A stretch of DNA of 64,000 nucleotides, taken from Pseudomonas brassicacearum (lineage in GTDB: Bacteria > Pseudomonadota > Gammaproteobacteria > Pseudomonadales > Pseudomonadaceae). Each line of letters starts with the position of its first letter. Positions within the stretch are counted from its first letter, which is position 1. Shown here piece by piece: positions 18,873-27,537 of this stretch. A program made the translations under genes and the position numbers. The stretch covers positions 1 to 64,000 of the forward strand of contig NZ_MOBJ01000016.1 of assembly GCF_003732225.1 (NCBI RefSeq). The letters are read 5' to 3'. The notes under the pieces were generated by a model. That model was given only the letters and a program-made list of their open reading frames with translations, did no database searches and was not told where the DNA came from.

Positions 18873-20873
18873 TCAGCGCACCAGATGCAGGAACTGCATG
18901 TGCCGCTCGTACTGATCGAGGATGTCGTTGATGATTTGCTCCTTGGTGTAGCCCACCAGATCGTAATCCTGACTGCCTTCGCTCAGGTGCACTTCAGCCC
19001 GGTAGTAGCGACGGTTGTTGAGCTCTTTGGAGCCCATCCCGCCACGGGCGAAAGACGGCGTGAAGTAACCGCGCATTTGTGCCTGGTAGATGAACGGATG
19101 CTGATCGCCGTGACCGATTTCCAGGCTGACGCTGTCGTTGGCCGGGTCCGGTTGGGTGACCACGTTCAAACCCTTTTCAGCGAACACCGCCGTCACTTCT
19201 TCAATCGCCGGACGCACCGTCGTGTCGAGGAAACGGTACACCTCGTCACGCGACGGAAAGTGCACGGCCTGACTCAAGCGCTGACGCCAGCCACCCTTGC
19301 CACGTCGTGATGCCGAAACCGGCGCCAGCGAATGCAACTGAGCGATCTGCTTCTGCGACTCGAGGTAAAACGCCTTGTGCAGCCCCCACATCATCAGCAG
19401 CAAAATCAGCGAAAACGGCAACGAGGTCAGTACCACCGCTGACTTCAATGAATCAATGCTGCCGGCGAACAACAGCGCACTGGTCACCAGTGCCGTCATC
19501 GCGCCCCAGAACACCCGCAGCCATTTCGGCCCGTCTTCATCGGCGCTGCCGCCCTTGGCCGACAGCGTCGAGAGCACCACGGTGCCGGAGTCGGCCGAGG
19601 TGACGAAGAACACGAAGCTGATGAACACCGTGACGGCGATCACCGTCTTGCTCCAGGGGTAGGTTTCCAGCAGCAGGTAGAGGGTCATCGACGGGTTTTC
19701 GATGGCCGACAGGCCAAGGGCACTCATGCCGTGGTTGAGTACCTGGTCGATGGCGCTGTTACCGAAGATCGACATCCACGCCAGGGTGAAACCGAGCGGA
19801 ATCAACAGCACGCCGAAGACGAATTCGCGGATGGTCCGGCCACGGGAAATCCGCGCGATGAACAGGCCCACGAACGGCGACCATGCGATCCACCACGCCC
19901 AATAGAACACCGTCCAGCCGCCCAGCCAGTCGCTGGGTTTATCGTAGGCGTAAAGGTCGAAACTCTTCATCGGCAAGGCGCCGAGGTAATCGCCAAGGTT
20001 CTGGATCAGGGTATTGAGCAAGTGCTGGGTAGGGCCGGCGAACAGCACAAACAGCAACAGTGCACAGGCCAGCAGCATGTTGATGTCGGACATCACCCGC
20101 ACGCCTTTATCGACGCCGGCAACGGCAACGATGATCGCCGCGCCCATCATCAGCGTGATCAGGCCGACCTGAATCCACTGGGTATGGGCGATGCCGAACA
20201 AGTAGTCGAGGCCCGCGTTGAGGTGCAACACGCCGAAGCCCATGTCGGCGCCCAGACCGAACACCGTGGCGATGATACCGAAGCCATCCACCGCGTAACC
20301 GATCGGGCCGTTGATGCGTTTGCCGATCAGCGGATAAAGCGCCGAACGCAGGGCCAGCGGCAGGTTATGCCGGTAGGCGAAGTAGGCCAGCGCCATGCCG
20401 ACAAAAGCGAACACACCCCAGCCGTGCAGGCCCCAATGCAGAAACAGTATCTGCATCGCCTGACGTGCCGCATCGGCCGTGCCGGCCTCGCCCTGAGGCG
20501 GTTGCAACAGGTGAGTCAGGGGTTCGGACACACAGAAGAAAAACAGCGTGATGCTGATCCCGGCGGCGAACAGCATGCCGGCCCAGGACAGATAACTGAA
20601 TTCGGGCTCGTCGTGGTCGGCACCGAGCTTGATCTTGCCGTAGCCAGACAAGGCGGTGACCACCACGAAGACCAGATACAGGGTCATCGCCAACATGTAG
20701 TACCAGCCGACCGTATTGGCCGCCCAGTTTTGCGCCGCCAGAAGCCAGGCGCCGGACTGTTGCGGGAAGGCGATGACCACCAGGCCGAACAGTAAAATGA
20801 AGGTCGCCGCGAAGTAGAACACCGGCGGATTCATGCGGATCTGACCGCTTGGAGGGGTGAATGATGCACTCAT
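18873..20873 (-). CDS. betT: High-affinity choline transporter BetT (BCCT family)
   Basis: Sodium- or proton-coupled choline importer of the betaine-choline-carnitine transporter family, feeding glycine betaine synthesis. The 666-residue protein has twelve membrane segments, starting PPVFYFAATFILLFGLVVIA at about 15-34. The BCCT signature is intact: the Trp-rich stretch TVFYWAWWIAWSPFVGLFIA with ARISRGRTIREF, around residues 330-350. A long cytoplasmic C-terminal domain (about 150 residues after the last segment) is the osmosensing type. A BetI-like palindrome lies about 95 bases upstream, consistent with choline-responsive repression. No betIBA genes are in the window. Confidence 0.95.
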   Translation of the reverse strand: MSASFTPPSGQIRMNPPVFYFAATFILLFGLVVIAFPQQSGAWLLAAQNWAANTVGWYYMLAMTLYLVFVVVTALSGYGKIKLGADHDEPEFSYLSWAGMLFAAGISITLFFFCVSEPLTHLLQPPQGEAGTADAARQAMQILFLHWGLHGWGVFAFVGMALAYFAYRHNLPLALRSALYPLIGKRINGPIGYAVDGFGIIATVFGLGADMGFGVLHLNAGLDYLFGIAHTQWIQVGLITLMMGAAIIVAVAGVDKGVRVMSDINMLLACALLLFVLFAGPTQHLLNTLIQNLGDYLGALPMKSFDLYAYDKPSDWLGGWTVFYWAWWIAWSPFVGLFIARISRGRTIREFVFGVLLIPLGFTLAWMSIFGNSAIDQVLNHGMSALGLSAIENPSMTLYLLLETYPWSKTVIAVTVFISFVFFVTSADSGTVVLSTLSAKGGSADEDGPKWLRVFWGAMTALVTSALLFAGSIDSLKSAVVLTSLPFSLILLLMMWGLHKAFYLESQKQIAQLHSLAPVSASRRGKGGWRQRLSQAVHFPSRDEVYRFLDTTVRPAIEEVTAVFAEKGLNVVTQPDPANDSVSLEIGHGDQHPFIYQAQMRGYFTPSFARGGMGSKELNNRRYYRAEVHLSEGSQDYDLVGYTKEQIINDILDQYERHMQFLHLVR

Positions 20874-20965
20874 GAAGCGTGCACCTCGAGGGGGTAAAAC
20901 GTGGCTGTAAAAAACGGACTCAGCAAAGGCTAGCCTCCTGTTGTGAGCGGGCAGCGAACCACCGG

Positions 20966-20993
20966 TTTAACTTGAATGAACGTTCAAGTTAAA
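20966..20993 (-). promoter_or_regulatory. BetI-like operator upstream of betT
   Basis: TTTAACTTGAA and TTCAAGTTAAA are perfect 11-base inverted arms around TGAACG. The core TGAACGTTCAA matches the known style of BetI sites (inverted TTGAAC/GTTCAA). It sits 93-120 bases before the betT start, so choline-relieved repression is likely. Confidence 0.75.
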
Positions 20994-21136
20994 CATGGAT
21001 AGGCTGTGAGGACTAATCGCAAGGCTCGGCGGTGCGTTTTGTACGCTGGCTCAGGGGTAGGTATGACGCGGGGTATGGGGAATTCGTTCAGTGGGAAATT
21101 GGCTGAATGCCATTATCTCGATCCGGCTTGAAATCA

Positions 21137-21230
21137 ATCGCGAGCAAGCTCGCTCCCACATTGAATCTTTGTCAGCCCACAACGTTGTGAACGACATGAA
21201 CCACTGTGGGAGCGAGCTTGCTCGCGATGA
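21137..21230. repeat. REPIN, GTGGGAGCGAGC family
   Basis: Inverted pair of REP arms between the betT upstream region and the epsC stop codon. Confidence 0.9.
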
Positions 21231-21259
21231 CGGCCGGTCAGGCAGTGAAAGGCTCGGGC

Positions 21260-22186
21260 TTACTTCTGCGTCCCGTCATCATGCTGCAGATTGGCCTGGG
21301 TCAGGTTGCAGCCGGCCGGCACGCTGCGGGTCAGCCAGACGTTGCCGCCGATGGTCGAACCCTTGCCGATGGTGATCCGTCCCAGAATGGTCGCGCCGGC
21401 ATAAATCACCACATCGTCTTCAACGATCGGATGACGCGGATGGCCCTTCTGCAACTGGCCGTCTTCATCGGCCGGGAAGCGTTTGGCGCCGAGGGTCACT
21501 GCCTGGTAGATGCGCACCCGCTCGCCGATGATCGCGGTCTCGCCGATGACCACGCCTGTCCCGTGGTCGATGAAGAAGCTACGGCCGATCTGCGCGCCCG
21601 GGTGAATGTCGATACCGGTCGCCGAGTGGGCGATTTCCGCACTGATTCGCGCCAACAATGGCAGCCCGGCGCGGTACAAATGGTGGGCCAGACGATGGTG
21701 AATCACCGCCAGAATCCCTGGATAGCACAGCAGCACTTCATCGACGCTACGGGCTGCCGGATCGCCGTGATACGCCGCCAGCACATCGGAATCCAGCAGG
21801 CTGCGCAGGCCCGGCAAGGCCAGGGCGAAATCCTGGATCAGGCTGATCGCCCGCGCCTCGACTTCGGTATCGACCTGGGCGCTTTGCCGCGCGACATAGC
21901 GCAGTTCCAGACGCGCCTGAGCCAGCAATGCGTTCAGCGCCACATCCAGCGTATGCCCGACGTAGAAGTCTTCGCTCTCTTCACGCAAGTCCACCGGGCC
22001 CAGGCGCATCGGGAACAACGCACCACAGAGCGCTTCGAGAATATCGGCCATCGCCGCGCGCGATGGCAGCTCACGCCCGCCCTGCTCGCCGCTGATACGA
22101 CCGTTCTGTGCACGCCACTGGTCGCGGGCGGTGCGCAGTTGGCTGACGATGGTCTGTAATTGCCAATGGCTGGAACGCTGGCTCAC
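21260..22186 (-). CDS. epsC: Serine O-acetyltransferase, EpsC type
   Basis: Makes O-acetylserine from serine and acetyl-CoA, the carbon acceptor for sulfide in cysteine synthesis. GTG 22186 with GAGGAG seven bases upstream gives 308 residues. The N-terminal helical part is longer than in CysE, as in the EpsC branch. The C-terminal half is a left-handed beta helix of hexapeptide repeats, seen in IDIHPGAQIGRSFFIDHGTG, VVIGETAIIGERVRIYQAVTLG and VIYAGATILGRITIGKGSTI. The catalytic His-Asp pair falls in this region. It is divergent from dcyD, with 190 bases between. Confidence 0.92.
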   Translation of the reverse strand: MSQRSSHWQLQTIVSQLRTARDQWRAQNGRISGEQGGRELPSRAAMADILEALCGALFPMRLGPVDLREESEDFYVGHTLDVALNALLAQARLELRYVARQSAQVDTEVEARAISLIQDFALALPGLRSLLDSDVLAAYHGDPAARSVDEVLLCYPGILAVIHHRLAHHLYRAGLPLLARISAEIAHSATGIDIHPGAQIGRSFFIDHGTGVVIGETAIIGERVRIYQAVTLGAKRFPADEDGQLQKGHPRHPIVEDDVVIYAGATILGRITIGKGSTIGGNVWLTRSVPAGCNLTQANLQHDDGTQK

Positions 22187-22380
22187 GGTAAAACTCCTCA
22201 CGTGCTGCGGCCGGACGGTCGGGCCGCCTAAACGGCATTCACTTTACGGTATGCGTTCAAAACGGAATTAAGAACTAATTGTGCTGTTCTCAGCACTTTT
22301 TGGCATAAGTGATGTTGATGGTTGCCCGAGTAAATCGGCCTGCCTATAGTCCAGTGACATTCTTCGACCCGTGCGGCCCC

Positions 22381-23373
22381 ATGATCAAACAACAGCTTGC
22401 TCGCTTCAGTCGTCTGGACCTTCTGGCCAACGCCACCCCTTTGGAAAAGCTCGAACGCTTGTCAGCCTGGCTAGAGCGCGATGTCTACGTCAAACGTGAC
22501 GACCTGACACCGTTGGCCATGGGCGGCAACAAGCTGCGCAAACTCGAATACCTCGCCGCCGACGCACTTGCGCAAGGCGCCGACACGCTAATCACCGCAG
22601 GTGCAATCCAGTCCAACCACGTGCGCCAGACAGCAGCCCTGGCCGCCAAACTGGGCCTGGGTTGCATTGCCCTGCTGGAGAATCCGATCGGCACTGATGA
22701 CAGTAATTACCTGGGCAACGGCAATCGCCTGCTGCTGGACTTGTTCGATGCCAAGGTCGAGCTGGTAGAGAACCTCGATAACGCCGACCTACAGTTGCAG
22801 GCACTGGCCGAGCGTCTGCGCAGTAACGGCAAAAAACCTTATCTGGTACCGATTGGCGGCTCCAACGCCTTGGGCGCGTTGGGTTATGTACGGGCGGGGC
22901 TGGAGCTGGCCGGGCAGATCGAAGACAGCGGACTGGAGTTCGCCGCGGTGGTGTTGGCTTCGGGCAGCGCCGGGACTCACAGCGGTCTGGCGTTGGCATT
23001 GAGCGAAGTACTGCCGAACTTGCCGGTGATCGGTGTCACTGTTTCGCGCAGCGACGAAGACCAGCGACCGAAGGTCCAGGGTCTGGCGGAGCGCACCGCG
23101 GAACTGCTGGGCGTAAGCCTGCCGAAGAGTTTCAAGGTTGAATTGTGGGACGAGTATTTCGCCCCGCGTTACGGTGAGCCAAATGCCGGCACCCTGGCGG
23201 CAGTCAAGTTGCTGGCCAGCCAGGAAGGGCTGTTGCTCGACCCGGTCTACACTGGCAAGGCCATGGCCGGTCTGCTCGATGGTATCGGCCGGCAGCGCTT
23301 CAATGACGGCCCGATCATCTTCCTGCACACCGGCGGTGCACCGGCGTTGTTTGCCTATAACAACTTTCTGTAA
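22381..23373 (+). CDS. dcyD: D-cysteine desulfhydrase
   Basis: PLP enzyme of the ACC-deaminase/D-cysteine desulfhydrase family that splits D-cysteine into pyruvate, ammonia and sulfide. From ATG 22381 it has 330 residues, close to the E. coli enzyme. The PLP lysine is K51 in [11 protein letters not shown], followed by [16 protein letters not shown] and the phosphate-binding [13 protein letters not shown]. The C-terminal end [13 protein letters not shown] is typical. ACC deaminase is the main alternative, but the adjacent cystine transporter tcyJLN supports D-cysteine, as in the enterobacterial fliY-dcyD arrangement. Confidence 0.9.
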   Translation: MIKQQLARFSRLDLLANATPLEKLERLSAWLERDVYVKRDDLTPLAMGGNKLRKLEYLAADALAQGADTLITAGAIQSNHVRQTAALAAKLGLGCIALLENPIGTDDSNYLGNGNRLLLDLFDAKVELVENLDNADLQLQALAERLRSNGKKPYLVPIGGSNALGALGYVRAGLELAGQIEDSGLEFAAVVLASGSAGTHSGLALALSEVLPNLPVIGVTVSRSDEDQRPKVQGLAERTAELLGVSLPKSFKVELWDEYFAPRYGEPNAGTLAAVKLLASQEGLLLDPVYTGKAMAGLLDGIGRQRFNDGPIIFLHTGGAPALFAYNNFL

Positions 23374-23384
23374 GTGGATCAAAA

Positions 23385-23437
23385 GATCGCAGCCTCCGGC
23401 AGGTGTCCGTGCGTAGGAGCTGCCGAAGGCTGCGATC
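23385..23437. repeat. REP-type palindrome, GATCGCAGCC family
   Basis: GATCGCAGCCTCCGGCAG and the inverted arm GTAGGAGCTGCCGAAGGCTGCGATC with little spacer, directly after the dcyD stop. Confidence 0.8.
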
Positions 23438-23453
23438 TTTACCGAAAGCGTCA

Positions 23454-23515
23454 CATATTCCAAAATCGAATAACAAACTGAATTTATATTATTTTTAATA
23501 TCTAAAAGCCTCGTC
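23454..23515 (+). promoter_or_regulatory. AT-rich upstream region of tcyJ with CATATTCC element
   Basis: CATATTCCAAAATCGAATAA is followed by an AT-rich stretch with TATATTATTTTTAATATC. The same CATATTCC start with downstream A/T tracts occurs before the sfnB operon and, inverted, before the orphan metQ. A sulfate-starvation regulator such as CysB is the likely user (inference). Confidence 0.5.
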
Positions 23516-23649
23516 ATATAGTCCCGCCGCAGGCGCAATTGCTGCGAGACGCATACGCTGCTTTTAGGGCACGATGTTGCAGCCGTTCAATTCCCGGTTT
23601 TGCCTGCTTCTCCAAAAAACGTCTTCATAAAAAAACACAGGGGCTTGTC

Positions 23650-24444
23650 ATGAATTTTTCCGCATTCCGTCGAAATCTGCTGGTGGGCTCGCTGGGCCTG
23701 GTACTCGGTGCTGGCCTGTTGGGGCAAGCGGTGGCCGGTGAGCAGTTGCAAAAAATCAAGGGGGCCGGCGTGATCAACGTCGGTCTGGAAGGCACTTACC
23801 CACCGTTCAGTTTCGTCGATGCCGACGGCAAACTGGCCGGCTTCGAAGTGGAGTTCTCCGAAGCCCTGGCCAAAGAGCTGGGTGTGAAGGTCAAACTGCA
23901 ACCGACCAAATGGGACGGCATTCTCGCGGCGCTGGAATCCAAGCGTCTGGACGCGGTGATCAACCAGGTGACCATCTCCGAAGAGCGCAAGAAAAAGTAT
24001 GACTTCTCTGAGCCGTATACCGTTTCCGGAATTCAGGCGCTGACCCTGACCAAAAACAAAGACACTATCAAGACCGCCGCCGACCTGGCCGGCAAGAAAG
24101 TCGGCGTAGGCTTGGGCACCAATTACGAGCAATGGGTCAAGGACAACGTTCCAAAAGCCATCATCAAGACCTATGACGATGATCCGACCAAGTTCCAGGA
24201 CCTGCGTGTCGGCCGTATCGACGCCATTCTGATCGACCGCCTCGCCGCGCTGGAATACGCCAAAAAGGCCAAGGACACTGCCGCCGCCGGCGAAGCGTTC
24301 TCCCGTCAGGAAGCCGGCATTGCCCTGCGCAAAGGCGAGCCTGAACTGCTGGCTGCAGTGAACAAGGCCATCGACAAGCTGCGTGCCGACGGTACGCTGA
24401 AAAAGCTTTCGGAAAAATACTTCAGCGCTGACGTCACTCAATAA
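23650..24444 (+). CDS. tcyJ: Cystine ABC transporter substrate-binding protein
   Basis: Periplasmic cystine-binding protein (also called FliY). ATG 23650 gives 264 residues with a signal peptide RRNLLVGSLGLVLGAGLLGQ ending AVAG. The mature protein is a family-3 solute-binding protein: INVGLEGTYPPFSFVDADGK, then RLDAVINQVTISEERKKKYDF and GVGLGTNYEQWV. These match TcyJ closely. The stop overlaps the tcyL start (TAATGG: ATG inside), so the operon is tightly coupled. Its placement after dcyD fits cystine and D-cysteine use. Confidence 0.93.
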   Translation: MNFSAFRRNLLVGSLGLVLGAGLLGQAVAGEQLQKIKGAGVINVGLEGTYPPFSFVDADGKLAGFEVEFSEALAKELGVKVKLQPTKWDGILAALESKRLDAVINQVTISEERKKKYDFSEPYTVSGIQALTLTKNKDTIKTAADLAGKKVGVGLGTNYEQWVKDNVPKAIIKTYDDDPTKFQDLRVGRIDAILIDRLAALEYAKKAKDTAAAGEAFSRQEAGIALRKGEPELLAAVNKAIDKLRADGTLKKLSEKYFSADVTQ

Positions 24445-25109
24445 TGGAAGAAGCTTTCCAACTCGCACTGGATTCCGCGCCCTTTCTGCTCAAGGGCGCG
24501 TACTACACAGTGATCCTCAGCCTGGGCGGGATGTTCTTCGGCCTGGTGATGGGTTTCGGCCTGGCGCTGATGCGCCTCTCGCGCTTCAAGCTGGTGAGCT
24601 GGATCGCCCGCGTCTACGTGTCGTTCTTTCGCGGCACGCCGTTGCTGGTGCAACTGTTCGTGATCTATTACGGCTTGCCGCAATTGGGCATCGAACTTGA
24701 TCCGCTACCGGCAGCCTTGATCGGCTTCTCGCTGAACATGGCCGCCTACGCCTGCGAAATCCTCCGTGCCGCGATCAGCTCCATCGAACGTGGCCAGTGG
24801 GAAGCCGCTGCCAGTATCGGCATGACCCGCGCGCAAACCCTGCGCCGGGCCATCCTGCCGCAGGCTGCGCGAACGGCGCTGCCACCACTGGGCAACAGCT
24901 TCATTTCGCTGGTCAAGGACACTGCACTGGCGGCGACCATTCAGGTGCCGGAACTGTTCCGTCAGGCACAGCTGATCACCGCCCGTACCTTCGAAATTTT
25001 CACCATGTATCTTGCCGCCGCACTGATCTACTGGATTCTTGCAACGGTGCTTTCGCACCTGCAAAACCAGTTGGAAGAGCGGGTCAATCGGCACGACCAG
25101 GAGTCCTGA
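24444..25109 (+). CDS. tcyL: Cystine ABC transporter permease
   Basis: Inner-membrane permease of the cystine importer, 221 residues, with about five membrane segments from [20 protein letters not shown] onward. The polar amino-acid permease signature is visible as [20 protein letters not shown] and the EAA loop as [20 protein letters not shown] with [12 protein letters not shown] following. It begins at the last base of tcyJ and is followed by tcyN after four bases. Confidence 0.93.
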   Translation: MEEAFQLALDSAPFLLKGAYYTVILSLGGMFFGLVMGFGLALMRLSRFKLVSWIARVYVSFFRGTPLLVQLFVIYYGLPQLGIELDPLPAALIGFSLNMAAYACEILRAAISSIERGQWEAAASIGMTRAQTLRRAILPQAARTALPPLGNSFISLVKDTALAATIQVPELFRQAQLITARTFEIFTMYLAAALIYWILATVLSHLQNQLEERVNRHDQES

Positions 25110-25113
25110 CCCC

Positions 25114-25860
25114 ATGATTGTCGTGGAAAAACTGACAAAGCAGTTCAAGGGTCAAGTGGTGCTCAATGGCATCGATCTCAAGGTTGAAGAAGGCGAGGTG
25201 GTGGCGATCATCGGCCCCAGCGGCTCGGGCAAGACCACCTTCCTGCGTTGCCTGAACTTTCTCGAAGAACCCACCAGCGGCCGGATCAAGGTCGGTGACA
25301 TCGAAATCGATGGCAGCCGCCCGTTGAACCAGCAGCAGAGCCTGGTGCGCCGTTTGCGTCAGCACGTCGGTTTCGTATTTCAGAACTTCAACCTGTTCCC
25401 CCATCGCACGGCACTCGAAAACGTCATCGAAGGCCCTTTGGTGGTGAAGAAAATCCCAAGGGATCAAGCACTGGCGCTGGGTCGAAAACTGCTGGCCAAA
25501 GTCGGTCTGGCGGGCAAGGAAGACGCTTACCCGCGCAGGCTTTCCGGTGGGCAGCAACAGCGTGTGGCGATCGCCCGGGCGCTGGCCATGGAGCCGGAAG
25601 TCATTCTCTTCGATGAGCCAACCTCGGCCCTCGATCCGGAACTGGTTGGCGAAGTGCTGGCGACCATTCGCGGTCTGGCCGAAGAAAAGCGCACCATGGT
25701 CATCGTCACCCACGAAATGGGCTTCGCCCGTGATGTGGCGAACCGGGTAGTGTTTTTCGACAAGGGCGTCATTGTCGAACAGGGTGAAGCGAAGGCGTTG
25801 TTCGCCAACCCAAAAGAAGAACGAACCCGGCAATTTCTCAGCAAGTTTCTCAACTCCTGA
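25114..25860 (+). CDS. tcyN: Cystine ABC transporter ATP-binding subunit
   Basis: ATPase of the cystine importer. ATG 25114, with CAGGAG upstream inside the end of tcyL, gives 248 residues. Walker A is GPSGSGKTT, the Q-loop [13 protein letters not shown], signature [15 protein letters not shown], Walker [15 protein letters not shown] and H-loop [13 protein letters not shown]. These are the standard marks of polar amino-acid ATPases. It ends the tcyJLN operon. Confidence 0.93.
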   Translation: MIVVEKLTKQFKGQVVLNGIDLKVEEGEVVAIIGPSGSGKTTFLRCLNFLEEPTSGRIKVGDIEIDGSRPLNQQQSLVRRLRQHVGFVFQNFNLFPHRTALENVIEGPLVVKKIPRDQALALGRKLLAKVGLAGKEDAYPRRLSGGQQQRVAIARALAMEPEVILFDEPTSALDPELVGEVLATIRGLAEEKRTMVIVTHEMGFARDVANRVVFFDKGVIVEQGEAKALFANPKEERTRQFLSKFLNS

Positions 25861-26370
25861 AGGTTCTGCACACCACCAGAACCGTATTAACCGCTGTCAA
25901 CTTCCACGGACGGAAGTGACACTTACCGCACTACTTAACCGACATTACCCCCGCCTCCCGCCAACGTTCAGAGTTACTTAATCCTTTCTGTTAAAAGCGG
26001 TATATAGATACCTCCTGCAACAAGCTACTATCGCGTAGCCTCAAGCACACTCAGCTCGAGCCAAAGCCTTGAAGCGCCGGAAACACTGGCTCACAAATCG
26101 ACAGCATATAAGAAAAAGCCGGACAGCATGTCCACCAATCTATTATTGCGAGTAGGAAAGATCTGAATAGCCCGGCATTCCAAAGTTCTCAACTTACGTC
26201 TATTGACACCCTATAGCTCCCTCACTTATCTAGGCATCTACCGGTACTTCACAGCACCTGAACCTATTTAAAAATTCACCACCAAACATTGAACAACCTG
26301 AACTGCTACTACACTACGCCTTCGACACTTCCGAAATGGATTTCGCTGCGATGTTTCAAGGAGAACACTC
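25861..26370. other. Non-coding 510-base stretch with two hairpins
   Basis: No supported gene. Two hairpins follow tcyN: GGTTCTG/CAGAACC at 25862-25883 and GTCAACTTCC/GGAAGTGAC (one bulge) at 25896-25920; neither has a clear U tract. The rest is AT-richer than the flanks and ends with AAGGAG, the ribosome site of the next gene. It probably holds a long 5' region for that gene. Confidence 0.55.
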
Positions 26371-27108
26371 ATGACCTGTCTGTCGAACAAAGTTGAATTG
26401 GCGGCGCCTGGCCTTGCGCAATCGGTCAGATCTGCCATCAACATCACTTCCGCTGCTCACCTGTTGATCGAGATACCGCCCTACTCCGGCATGGACGAAG
26501 GTGATCTGATCGAACTGTTCTGGGACAACTGCTATGTGGCCTCCAGGGTGCTCAACACCACGGACGTCGGTCAGCCACTCAGCCTGCGAGTGCCGGAGAG
26601 TTTTATCCGCAATGGCAGCTCGCGCATCCACTACCGGCTCATGCAAGTCGGGCAAGGCCCGGCGCTGTCCGCGGCGAAACGGGTTCAGGTCAAACTCGAC
26701 TGCCCGGGCGGTCAGCCCCACACCCTGTGCGCGGATGAAAACCAGCGCCTGGAGCCCTTGGGTATTCCCGAGATGATCCGTCGACACGGGGTCAACCCGA
26801 ACCAGATCAAACGCGGTGTGCCGTTGACCATCGAGCCCTACCTGAACATGGCGGCTGACGATGAAATCACCCTGCGCTGGGGCGATGTGCGCATGGACCT
26901 GCCCAAGATCAAACCGAGCGAAGTCGGCCAATCGATCAACGTCTGGGTGCCACCTGCAGTGATTCTTGAGGCAGGTGAAGACCATCGACTGGAAGTCACC
27001 TACTGCATTCTTGATCGCGTAGGTAACAACTCGCGCTGGGCGCCGGCGCGCACCTTGAAAGTCGGCTGCGCCAATCCTTATCTGAAAGTACCGGCCAGGA
27101 AGTGCTGA
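26371..27108 (+). CDS. Hypothetical protein with two tandem beta-rich repeats
   Basis: A 245-residue protein with no signal peptide or membrane segment, starting at ATG 26371 with AAGGAG nine bases upstream. It consists of two roughly 100-residue repeats that align with each other: LLIEIPPYSGMDEGDLIELF / LTIEPYLNMAADDEITLRWG, VGQPLSLRVPESFI / VGQSINVWVPPAVI, and the closing VKLDCPGG / LKVGCANP. The pattern of alternating strands suggests an Ig-like beta sandwich. Similar repeats occur in large Pseudomonas surface-type proteins (recollection, not checked). It stands alone. I cannot assign a function. Confidence 0.75.
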   Translation: MTCLSNKVELAAPGLAQSVRSAINITSAAHLLIEIPPYSGMDEGDLIELFWDNCYVASRVLNTTDVGQPLSLRVPESFIRNGSSRIHYRLMQVGQGPALSAAKRVQVKLDCPGGQPHTLCADENQRLEPLGIPEMIRRHGVNPNQIKRGVPLTIEPYLNMAADDEITLRWGDVRMDLPKIKPSEVGQSINVWVPPAVILEAGEDHRLEVTYCILDRVGNNSRWAPARTLKVGCANPYLKVPARKC

Positions 27109-27140
27109 AGGCCCCTGAACCCCGCGACCGATGAGATCCC

Positions 27141-27273
27141 TGTAGCAGCTGGCGAAGCCTGCGTTCGGCTGCGCAGCAGTCGCAAAATTGGACGCAACGT
27201 TTATTCAGATTAATCGCGATTTCAGGATTCACGACTGCTGCGCAGCCGAACGCAGCCTGCGGCAGCTGCTACA
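27141..27273. repeat. Long REPIN-like palindrome, GTAGCAGCTGGCG family
   Basis: Arms TGTAGCAGCTGGCGAAGCCT and its complement AGGCTGC-type end AGCTGCTACA enclose further complementary blocks (GCGTTCGGCTGCGCAGCAGT against ACTGCTGCGCAGCCGAACGC). It is a third repeat family, seen once here. Confidence 0.8.
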
Positions 27274-27343
27274 AGGTTGCGTTTACACCGCCCTTTCGGG
27301 GTCACATGCTAAAGACCGCAGGGCCTGTCGACACCCTTCTATA

Positions 27344-27390
27344 CATATTCCTAAAAGTTAGTTTATTTATTTTTTATACGCGCTTAGGGT
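27344..27390 (+). promoter_or_regulatory. AT-rich upstream region of sfnB operon with CATATTCC element
   Basis: CATATTCCTAAAAGTTAG is followed by TTTATTTATTTTTTATACGC. It is the same element as before tcyJ, about 150-190 bases ahead of the first sfnB. CysB or SfnR-linked control under sulfate limitation is the natural reading (inference). Confidence 0.5.
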
Positions 27391-27468
27391 ATATGCACCG
27401 GACCACCGGACATTCTTGATTTTGATTTCGCCGCACGCTGCGGCTTATCCATGAGATGTGAGGTAGGT

Positions 27469-27537
27469 ATGGTCAGGAACAAAATCACCCCGGTGCAAAT
27501 CGCCAGGGCATTGCGTGCAGCCAGGGAGCGGCGCTGA
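27469..27537 (+). CDS. 22-codon peptide coupled to sfnB
   Basis: ATG 27469 is preceded by GAGG at a proper distance and opens a 22-residue frame, MVRNKITPVQIARALRAARE ending RR. Its TGA overlaps the ATG of the next gene (TGATG). An in-frame ATG at 27451 would add six residues, including a Cys. The strongly basic, helix-prone composition and stop-start overlap suggest a translated leader or a small coupled protein. No family is recognised. Confidence 0.5.
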   Translation: MVRNKITPVQIARALRAARERR

